This document shows positions 1 through 5,142 of a stretch of 5,142 bases of DNA, one piece after another. The notes beneath the pieces are model-generated. The model saw only the letters and a program-made list of their open reading frames with translations. It was not told the origin of the DNA and made no database searches. Source of the stretch: an uncultured Pseudomonadota bacterium. GTDB lineage: Bacteria > Pseudomonadota > Gammaproteobacteria > Burkholderiales > Usitatibacteraceae. Each line of letters opens with the position of its first letter. The first letter of the stretch is position 1. A program made the position numbers and the translations under genes. The DNA lies in contig CAMPHL010000218.1 in NCBI GenBank assembly GCA_946885905.1, positions 1-5,142 on the forward strand, given 5' to 3'.

Positions 1-939
1 GTAGAAGCCCATCCCGATGAGGATGCCGAAGAGGATGCGCAGGCCCACCCCGCCCGATCGCCCCGTGGCAAGGGCGAAGGGGATCGCCAGCACCATCATC
101 GAGAGCGCGGCCACCGGATAGAGCAGCTTGCTCCAGTACGCGATCTCGTAGCGCGTGGCGCGTTGCCGGTTGTCCTTCAGGTGCTCGATGTAGGCCCGCA
201 GGTTGGACGCCGACATGCGCTCGGGCACGATCTTCAGCACCGAGAGGATGTCGGGCGTGAGCACCGAGGTCCAGGTGACCTGGGGAAGCTTCTGCAGCAC
301 GGCGCGCTCGCCCTCGAAGCGCGTGAGCTCCACGTTCGAGAGGGTCCATTGGTTGGGACCCGCGTAAGCGCCCTTCTCGGCGCGGCTGATCGCCGAGAGG
401 CGGTGTGTGCGGTCGAACTCGTAGATGCGGATGTTGAGCAACTCGGTGTCGGGCGTGACGTCCTGGATGTTCACGAAGCTGCGATCGTCCTTCACCCAGA
501 AGCCGGAGCGGAACTCGCGCGCCACGATCGAGCGCGTGGCCTTGAGCCGCAGTCCCTTGGCCGCTTCCTCGGTCTGGGGCGCGATCCACTCGCCCATGAG
601 CACGGTGCCCGCGGCGAGCACCATCCCGGCGCCGATCACGTGCAGGGCGAGCTGCCGCAGCGACAGGCCGGAGGCGCGGAGCACGGTGATCTCCGACTGC
701 TCGGACATGCGGGCCAGCGCGAAGAGCGTGCCCATGAGCCCCGCGGCCGGAAGCAGCACGTACGCGTGCGAGGGCAGCATGAGCGCCACGTACCCCATCA
801 TGGCCGTGAGCCGGTAGTTGCCGCGGCCCAGGTCGTCGAGCTCCTTGATGAGGTCGAAGAAGAAGAAGAGCGCCAGGAGCGCCAGCAGCATGAGCACGCT
901 GGTCGCGAGGATCTCGCGCGCGAAGTAGCGGAACAGCAT
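1..939 (-). CDS. lptG: LptG, LPS export ABC transporter permease (C-terminus cut by window edge)
   Basis: Inner-membrane subunit of the LptB2FG transporter, which extracts lipopolysaccharide from the inner membrane and passes it to the LptC/LptA bridge. 313 codons are visible, in frame to base 1; homologues are about 360 residues, so the rest of TM5 and TM6 lie outside. Seen: TM1 about 14-30 (followed by FDLIKELDDLGRGNY), TM2 about 48-76, a cytoplasmic coupling helix about 79-93 (SEQSEITVLRASG, with the glutamate that contacts LptB in this family), TM3 about 98-116, a periplasmic beta-jellyroll about 122-262 (GEWIAPQ at its entry, then FWVKDDRSFVNI), TM4 about 268-290 and the start of TM5. 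The GEWIAPQ and FWVKD motifs favour LptG over LptF. The ATG at 939 is the earliest possible start, because the kinase stop TAA lies in frame three codons upstream. No well-spaced Shine-Dalgarno is seen, so translation may be coupled to the kinase gene. lptF, its usual neighbour, is not upstream. Confidence 0.96.
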   Translation of the reverse strand, partial: MLFRYFAREILATSVLMLLALLALFFFFDLIKELDDLGRGNYRLTAMMGYVALMLPSHAYVLLPAAGLMGTLFALARMSEQSEITVLRASGLSLRQLALHVIGAGMVLAAGTVLMGEWIAPQTEEAAKGLRLKATRSIVAREFRSGFWVKDDRSFVNIQDVTPDTELLNIRIYEFDRTHRLSAISRAEKGAYAGPNQWTLSNVELTRFEGERAVLQKLPQVTWTSVLTPDILSVLKIVPERMSASNLRAYIEHLKDNRQRATRYEIAYWSKLLYPVAALSMMVLAIPFALATGRSGGVGLRILFGILIGMGFY

Positions 940-948
940 CCGTCGATG

Positions 949-2925
949 TTAGCTCACGGGTGCGGGCTCGCCGCCGCCGTGCCGCTCCCACCATGCGCGG
1001 GCCTCGGCCTCGGTCCACGGATGGTCCCGCCCGATCCGCGCCAGGACCTCCTGTACCTCGTCGATCCCCGCGGGGCGGGCGTCGCGGTCCTTCGCGAGGC
1101 AGCGATCGACCAGCTCGGCCAGCTCGTCGGGGACCCCTCTTACCGCCTCCGCGAGGGGCGGCGCCGGCTCGTTCATCACGTGATAGACGATGTCGTGCTC
1201 GGTCTGCGCCTCGAAGGCCGCGCGGCCCGCGAGCGCGAACCACGCCACCGCGCCCAGCGCATAGATGTCCGCGCGCGCATCCGCGTCCGCGGGATTGCGC
1301 AGGCGCTCGGGGGCCATGTAGAGCGGCGTGCCGAGGATGCGCGAATACTGGGTGATGTCGCGCGTGTCGGGATTGCGCACCTGCTTGACGATGCCGAAGT
1401 CGAGCACCTTCACCACGTCGTGGCGCCCGCCGCGCGCGCACAGCAGCAGGTTCTGGGGCTTGACGTCCCGATGCACCCACCCACGCGCATGCGCCTCGGC
1501 GAGCGAGCCGCAGGCCTGCAGCAAGGCGTGCACGACGCGCGCGACGGGCATCGGACCCGAGCGGCGCACCACCTCGTCGATGCCCAGGCCCTCGAGGTAT
1601 TCCATGGCGTAGTACCAGCGGCCTTCCCGCGTCGTGCCGTAGTCGTACACCTCGACGGTGTTGGGGTGGGTGAGCTGGCTGCAGAGCAGCGCTTCGCGCC
1701 TGAACCGTGCGACCGCCTCGTCGGTCGCCAGGTGCGCCTTGAGCACCTTCACCGCGGCCGGCCGCTTGAGGGTCGAATGCCGTGCGAGGTAGACGTGGCT
1801 CATTCCGCCCTCGCCGATCTCGCGCTCGATCTCGTACAAGCCCACGCGCCTCGATTCGCGCATGCGGGCGCGCAGTGCCCAGAGGGAAGTGCTCGCCGCC
1901 GCGGTCATCGACACCAGGACCAGCACGAAGAGCGCCCCGAATGCGAGCTGGAGGGACTCCAGCGGCCCGTACGCCTCCTCCGCGGCGACCTCGACCGCGA
2001 CCCCGAGGCGTTCTTCGGGCAGCCATCGCCAGGCGCCGATCACGCGCGCGCCGCGGTAGTTTTCGTAAGGCTCGAGCAGCACGCCTTCGGAACCATTGCT
2101 GCGCTCGAACGCGGCCTCGGCGAGCGCCGATCGAACCTCGAGGCCGATCGATTCCGAATGCCTCGATACGGTAACCGTGCGGCGGCGCTCGTCGAAGGCA
2201 TAGGCATCGCGGGAAGCGCCCGCGGCGCTCAGGGTGAGCAGCTTCGAGAAACGCTCGGCGGCGGCTCGCCCGAATCCCAACGCCGCCACGACCCGTCCAT
2301 CCGGGTCGCGCACCGGGGTCTCGATCCATGCCATCGGGCCGGCCGGCGCCCCCGGCGGCGGGGGGCCGACCCGCTCGTCCTCGCGCCACGGCGGCAGGAA
2401 CACCGTGCGGCCGTCGAAGACGGGCCGCAATTGCGCAAGGAAGCCTGCGGAGACGACCTGCCCGCACCGCCAGGGCGAGGAGACGATGCGGCCGTCGGCG
2501 GTCACCAGGTTGAAAGTGGCCACCCCTTCGACCACGTTGAACGGCGCGATCTCGGCGCGCAGCGCGCGATCGACGCCTGGAGCGCACGGCTGCGTGGAGG
2601 CCGCGATCGCCGCTGCCGCCGCCTGCACGCGCGGGCTCGAAGCCCAGCGTTCGGCGTCGCGCTGCTTCTCGTCGATCCACAGCTGCAGGGCGCGGGTCTC
2701 CGACTCCACGAGCGAGGCCAGGCCCGCGGCGCGCACCTCCCGCAGGGACCCTCGCACCTCCAGGTATGCCCAGGTGCCGACGACGACGATCACGACGAGC
2801 GCGGCGATCATCGCGTCCACGATGAGCCAGAACCGGCGCTGCGCTTCGCCGATCTGCGGCGCGCCGAACGGCCCGCCGGGCGCCTCGCCCCTCACAGTCG
2901 TTTGCGCGCCGCCGGGAACGGCCAT
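949..2925 (-). CDS. Membrane-bound Ser/Thr protein kinase with periplasmic dCache-like sensor domain
   Basis: Hanks-type (eukaryotic-like) Ser/Thr kinase of 658 residues with sensor first and kinase last. A Gly/Pro-rich cytoplasmic start (1-31) leads to TM1 about 33-55, a periplasmic domain about 56-322, TM2 about 325-350 and the kinase domain about 363-630. The periplasmic part resembles dCache_1: FNLVTADGRIVSS (138-150), VRDPDGRVVAALGF (205-218), RDAYAFDERRRTV (239-251) and a closing GAWRWLPEERLGVAVEV (297-313). Cys114 and Cys154 could form a disulfide. The catalytic set is complete: glycine loop GEGGMS (371-376), Lys393 in AVKVL, HRDVKPQN (485-492), DFG (509-511), GTPLYMAPE (532-540), Asp553 and Arg617. 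The short tail 635-650 (HPWTEAEARAWWERHG) is soluble. The kinase should therefore be active; its ligand and substrates are unknown. It follows the response regulator after 6 bases, and a weak GGCGGA (2935-2940) overlapping that gene's stop could be its ribosome binding site. An in-frame TAG just upstream makes this ATG the first ATG available. Confidence 0.93.
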   Translation of the reverse strand: MAVPGGAQTTVRGEAPGGPFGAPQIGEAQRRFWLIVDAMIAALVVIVVVGTWAYLEVRGSLREVRAAGLASLVESETRALQLWIDEKQRDAERWASSPRVQAAAAAIAASTQPCAPGVDRALRAEIAPFNVVEGVATFNLVTADGRIVSSPWRCGQVVSAGFLAQLRPVFDGRTVFLPPWREDERVGPPPPGAPAGPMAWIETPVRDPDGRVVAALGFGRAAAERFSKLLTLSAAGASRDAYAFDERRRTVTVSRHSESIGLEVRSALAEAAFERSNGSEGVLLEPYENYRGARVIGAWRWLPEERLGVAVEVAAEEAYGPLESLQLAFGALFVLVLVSMTAAASTSLWALRARMRESRRVGLYEIEREIGEGGMSHVYLARHSTLKRPAAVKVLKAHLATDEAVARFRREALLCSQLTHPNTVEVYDYGTTREGRWYYAMEYLEGLGIDEVVRRSGPMPVARVVHALLQACGSLAEAHARGWVHRDVKPQNLLLCARGGRHDVVKVLDFGIVKQVRNPDTRDITQYSRILGTPLYMAPERLRNPADADARADIYALGAVAWFALAGRAAFEAQTEHDIVYHVMNEPAPPLAEAVRGVPDELAELVDRCLAKDRDARPAGIDEVQEVLARIGRDHPWTEAEARAWWERHGGGEPAPVS

Positions 2926-2931
2926 GCGCGG

Positions 2932-3540
2932 CTATCCGCCGGCAAGCTTCGCCTGCACCAGCTCCGCGACCGAATGGACCTCGAGCTTCTCCATGATCTT
3001 CGCCCGGTGCGCCTCGACCGTCTTGATGCTGATGTCCAGCTGCTCGGCGATCTCGCGGTTCATGCGCCCGGCCACCACGAGGTCGAGCACCTCGCGCTCG
3101 CGCTGGGTGAGCTGCGCCAGCCGCTCGCTGTTCGCGCGGCGCCTGTCCTGCTCGGCGCGCGCCTCGGCGTCCCGGCGCAGGCACTCCTCGATGAGCGCCA
3201 CCACGCGCTTGTAGTCGAAGGGCTTCTCGAGGAAGTCGATGGCGCCTTCGCGCACCGCGCGCACGGCCTTGGGCACGTCCGCGCGACCGGAGAGGAAGAT
3301 CACCGGGAGCGCCACGCCGTTGTCCTTGAGGTACTTCTGCAGGTCGAGCCCGCTCATGCCCGGCATGTTCAGGTCGACGACGAGGCAGCCCGAGGCGCCC
3401 CGCTTGTAACCCTTGAGGAAGCTGTACGCATCCGGGAAGACCTCCGCGTGCAGGCCGTTCCTCTTCATCAGCCATGACAGCAGCTCGCGCGTCGAGCTGT
3501 CGTCGTCGACGACGAAGACGGTGCCTTCGTTCGGGGCCAT
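2932..3540 (-). CDS. FixJ/NarL-family response regulator (receiver + LuxR-type HTH)
   Basis: DNA-binding response regulator of 202 residues, the usual FixJ-class length. The receiver domain spans about 6-120: acidic pocket Asp12-Asp14 (VFVVDDDSS), phospho-acceptor Asp56 in VVDLNMPGMSG, switch residue Ser84 (FLSGRAD) and Lys106 (FLEKPFDY). A charged linker helix of about 20 residues, typical of FixJ proteins, leads to a LuxR/GerE helix-turn-helix about 143-200, with LTQREREVLDLVVAGRMN and the recognition part SIKTVEAHRAKIMEKL. All residues needed for phosphorylation are present. The start is firm: the codon before ATG is CGC and the one before that is an in-frame TAA (3544-3546), and beta-strand 1 begins at residue 7. 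It is the first gene of the apparent unit with the Ser/Thr kinase and lptG, and its start codon is 16 bases from that of the divergent sensor-exonuclease gene. No competent histidine kinase is in view, so its phosphodonor is unknown. The specific regulon cannot be read from the sequence. Confidence 0.96.
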   Translation of the reverse strand: MAPNEGTVFVVDDDSSTRELLSWLMKRNGLHAEVFPDAYSFLKGYKRGASGCLVVDLNMPGMSGLDLQKYLKDNGVALPVIFLSGRADVPKAVRAVREGAIDFLEKPFDYKRVVALIEECLRRDAEARAEQDRRRANSERLAQLTQREREVLDLVVAGRMNREIAEQLDISIKTVEAHRAKIMEKLEVHSVAELVQAKLAGG

Positions 3541-3556
3541 GCGTTAGTCTAGCGCG
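3541..3556. promoter_or_regulatory. 16-bp divergent intergenic spacer between response regulator and sensor-exonuclease genes
   Basis: This is the whole space between two divergent start codons. It holds an in-frame stop for each gene (TAG at 3545-3547 on the plus strand; TAA read on the minus strand from 3546 to 3544), so neither coding region can start earlier. No Shine-Dalgarno is visible for either gene. It contains an AT-richer patch (TTAGTCTAG) in otherwise GC-rich sequence. TAGTCT on plus (3545-3550) and TAGACT on minus (3551-3546) each match only the TAnnnT of a -10 box, and each would put transcription start at or next to the ATG. I found no convincing -35 at the right distance on either side. 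A promoter role is a weak inference; the promoters could lie inside the opposing genes. Confidence 0.25.
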
Positions 3557-5142
3557 ATGCGCCTGCGACCCGAATTCGCGCTCTGGCTCGCCGCACTCTT
3601 CGGGTCTGCGGTCGCGCTCGTGGCCGTCGTCGACTGGCTCCTCGCCTCGGGCCTTCCACCCGAAGACCGCAAGGTCCTCGGACGGATCCTCGAGCAACGC
3701 GCTCCGCTGCTCGCCTTCCTGGCGCTGATCGTGCTCATCGCGTGCGCGGGACTGCTGCGGTGGCTCTTCGCCCGCTTCGTGGCGCCGCTGCACGCCATCG
3801 CCGAGCAGACCCTCATCGTGGCCACGGCCAACATCGAGCACCGCGTTCGCGCCGACGCGGGCCCCGAGGCGGCCGCGCTGGTGCGCGCGATCAACCGGCT
3901 CGCGGACGCGTATCGCGCCCAGCACGGCGACACGGACCGGCGCATCGCCGAGGCGAGCGCGAGCCTCGAGGAAGAGCGTAACCGCCTTGCCGCCCTCATG
4001 TCCGAGCTCTCCGAGGGGGTGCTGGTGTGCAACGAGCAGGGCCGCATCCTCCTCTACAACGAGCAGGCGCGGGCGCTGTTCGCGCCGGACGTGGGCCTCG
4101 GCAGGCCCATCTTCACCTTCCTCGACCGCCACCAGGTCGCGCACGCCCTCGAGAAGATCCAGGACGGCCTCGAGCACGGCGCGGGCGATCCGGTGACCAT
4201 GTTCTTCGCCTCCCGCGAGGGCGGCGACCGCATCCGCGTGCGCTTCGCGCCGTTCCTGTCCACCGAAGGGCGCATCGCCGGGCTCGTGCTCACGTGCGAC
4301 GACGTGACCAAGGCCCTCGGGCAGGAATCCCAGAGGCGCTCGTTGCTGCAGGCGCTTGCCACGCGCGTGCGCCAGCCCGCTGCCAACGTGCGCGCGGCGG
4401 CGGAGAACCTCACCGGCTTCCCCGACATGGCCGAGTCCGACCGGCGGCGCTTCGTCGACATCATCGCGGCGGAGTCGAAGGCCCTATCCGACACGCTCGA
4501 CGCGGCGCTGCGCGAGTATGCGGACGCGCTCCAATCGGACGTCTCGCTCGAGGACATGCGCCTCGCGGACCTGCTGAGCGTCGCGCGCCGCCGCATCGAG
4601 GCGACGCCCGGCCTCACCGTGCGTGCGGACGCGATCGACGATTCGCTCTGGGTCCGCGTCGACAGCTATGCCTTCGCGCAGGTCCTGCACGCGTTCGCCG
4701 CGCGCCTCGGGCAGGAGCTTGGGGTGGCGGCGATCGCATTCGGCGCGGGCGCGCGCGGCGGGTTCGCGGAGCTCGACATCGCGTGGCGGGGCGCCCTCGT
4801 TCCCGCGGAGGCGCTGCAGCAGTGGGAATCGCTGCCGATCCAGGTCGGCGCCGAGCAGGCCCCGCTCACGGTACGCCAGGTGCTCGAGCGCCACGGCGCG
4901 GAGCTCTGGCAGCAACCCGAAGTTGACGGGGGCGACAGGGCATTGCGCCTGCTCATCCCGCTTGCCGAGCCGCGCGCGGCGCGCGCGCCCCGGCGCCTGC
5001 CGTCGGGAGCGCGGCCCGAGTTCTACGACTTCGACCTCTTCCGCGTCGCGGATTCGGCCCGCGGGCTGCTGGGCCAGGACCTTTCGGGCCTCGCCTATAC
5101 CGTGTTCGACACCGAGACCACGGGTGTCGAACACGGTATAGG
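3557..5142 (+). CDS. Membrane PAS/pseudo-histidine-kinase protein fused to DnaQ-like 3'-5' exonuclease (C-terminus cut)
   Basis: 528 codons are visible with no stop before the window edge. Seen in order: TM1 about 8-30, a very short external loop, TM2 about 50-70, a HAMP-like stretch about 71-121 (RFVAPLHAIAEQ...AINRLADAY), a coiled segment about 125-150, a PAS domain about 146-255 (LSEGVLVCNEQGRILLYNEQA), and a HisKA/HATPase-like module about 258-470. This module looks inactive: the H-box position reads ATRVRQP, with Thr269 where His is expected, and the N-box QVLHAF has Ala379 for Asn. After a linker comes AYTVFDTETTG (513-523), exonuclease motif I of the DEDDh family, with metal ligands Asp518 and Glu520. 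The remaining motifs and roughly 150-200 residues are beyond the edge. The ATG at 3557 is the first possible start, since an in-frame TAG lies four codons upstream. Residues 524-528 lie in an inverted repeat and may not be genuine. Exonuclease identity rests on motif I only; the sensor part is firmer. Substrate and signal are unknown. Confidence 0.85.
   Translation, partial: MRLRPEFALWLAALFGSAVALVAVVDWLLASGLPPEDRKVLGRILEQRAPLLAFLALIVLIACAGLLRWLFARFVAPLHAIAEQTLIVATANIEHRVRADAGPEAAALVRAINRLADAYRAQHGDTDRRIAEASASLEEERNRLAALMSELSEGVLVCNEQGRILLYNEQARALFAPDVGLGRPIFTFLDRHQVAHALEKIQDGLEHGAGDPVTMFFASREGGDRIRVRFAPFLSTEGRIAGLVLTCDDVTKALGQESQRRSLLQALATRVRQPAANVRAAAENLTGFPDMAESDRRRFVDIIAAESKALSDTLDAALREYADALQSDVSLEDMRLADLLSVARRRIEATPGLTVRADAIDDSLWVRVDSYAFAQVLHAFAARLGQELGVAAIAFGAGARGGFAELDIAWRGALVPAEALQQWESLPIQVGAEQAPLTVRQVLERHGAELWQQPEVDGGDRALRLLIPLAEPRAARAPRRLPSGARPEFYDFDLFRVADSARGLLGQDLSGLAYTVFDTETTGVEHGI
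5094..5142. repeat. Perfect 20-bp inverted repeat with 9-base spacer ending at the last base
   Basis: Bases 5094-5113 (CCTATACCGTGTTCGACACC) are the exact reverse complement of 5123-5142, with the spacer GAGACCACG between them (5114-5122). The left arm and spacer encode the conserved exonuclease motif AYTVFDTETTG, so they are genuine coding sequence. The right arm encodes VEHGI in place of the family's usual continuation (Leu/Val, acidic, Pro, then a GDxI-like stretch). The repeat runs exactly to the window end and could extend further. It is not followed by a T-run and lies inside a coding region, so it is not a terminator. The likeliest explanation is a fold-back chimera or assembly artefact at a contig end; a real hairpin cannot be excluded. 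Confidence 0.97.

Noticed and set aside
940..944. GACGG directly before the lptG ATG as a ribosome binding site.
   Set aside because: It abuts the start codon with no spacing, so it could not act as a normal Shine-Dalgarno.
163..3477. A 1104-codon open reading frame on the plus strand, antisense to the regulator, the kinase and most of lptG.
   Set aside because: Its codons are exact complements of the sense codons. It stays open because the three genes share one frame and, within this range, do not use TTA, CTA or TCA, which are rare in GC-rich genes. Its translation is rich in Arg, His and Gly with no recognisable domain, while the sense strand encodes clear protein families.
3501..3514. 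A perfect 14-bp palindrome (CGTCGTCGACGACG) about 45-55 bases before the sensor-exonuclease start, a possible operator.
   Set aside because: It is produced by the codons for the conserved Val-Val-Asp-Asp of the receiver domain (GTC GTC GAC GAC), so codon choice explains it. An operator role cannot be excluded but has no other support.
4027..4926. A 299-codon plus-strand frame overlapping the sensor-exonuclease gene.
   Set aside because: Composition is dominated by Arg, Ala, Gly and Pro, as expected for an out-of-frame reading of GC-rich DNA, while the overlapping frame has coherent PAS, HAMP and exonuclease motifs.
4484..5134. A 216-codon minus-strand frame opposite the sensor-exonuclease gene, starting within the terminal inverted repeat.
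   Set aside because: It is a shadow frame in GC-rich coding sequence. Its start codon region exists only because the right arm mirrors the left, and it shows no domain.
5094..5142. The terminal hairpin as a Rho-independent terminator.
   Set aside because: It lies within an open coding region in the middle of a conserved catalytic motif, and the window ends at its last base, so no T-tract can be seen.

Overview
The window is dense, GC-rich bacterial DNA with four protein genes, two of them cut by the window edges, and almost no intergenic sequence. The partial LptG is close in sequence to betaproteobacterial LptG. Together with the strong G/C third-position bias and the gene types, this suggests a Gram-negative betaproteobacterium, or a close relative, with an LPS outer membrane. 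No rRNA or other definitive marker is present, so this placement is an inference.

Layout. On the minus strand, reading right to left from 3540 to 1, are a FixJ/NarL-type response regulator (3540-2932), a membrane-anchored Ser/Thr protein kinase with a periplasmic dCache-like sensor (2925-949), and lptG (939 to the left edge, C-terminus missing). They are 6 and 9 bases apart and all lie in one reading frame, so they look like one transcription unit. On the plus strand, starting 16 bases from the response regulator start codon, is a large membrane protein (3557 to the right edge). It has two membrane segments, a HAMP-like region, a PAS domain, a histidine-kinase-like module that has lost its key residues, and the first motif (FDTETTG) of a DEDDh/DnaQ-type 3'-5' exonuclease. 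The window stops just after that motif. No stretch over 20 bases lies outside a called gene, and I saw no RNA genes, insertion sequences, CRISPR arrays or convincing terminators.

How the genes may work together. The response regulator keeps all its phosphorylation residues, but no competent histidine kinase is present. The only kinase-like partners are the Ser/Thr kinase in its own operon and the degenerate sensor next door. A periplasmic signal sensed by the Ser/Thr kinase could feed into the response regulator, and the divergent sensor-exonuclease could be a target or partner. This is inference from gene order. The coupling of these regulators to lptG, an LPS export gene usually paired with lptF, is unusual.

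Caution. The last 49 bases form a perfect 20-bp inverted repeat around a 9-base spacer, ending exactly at the last base. This looks like a fold-back or assembly artefact at a contig end, so residues after about FDTETTG should not be trusted.
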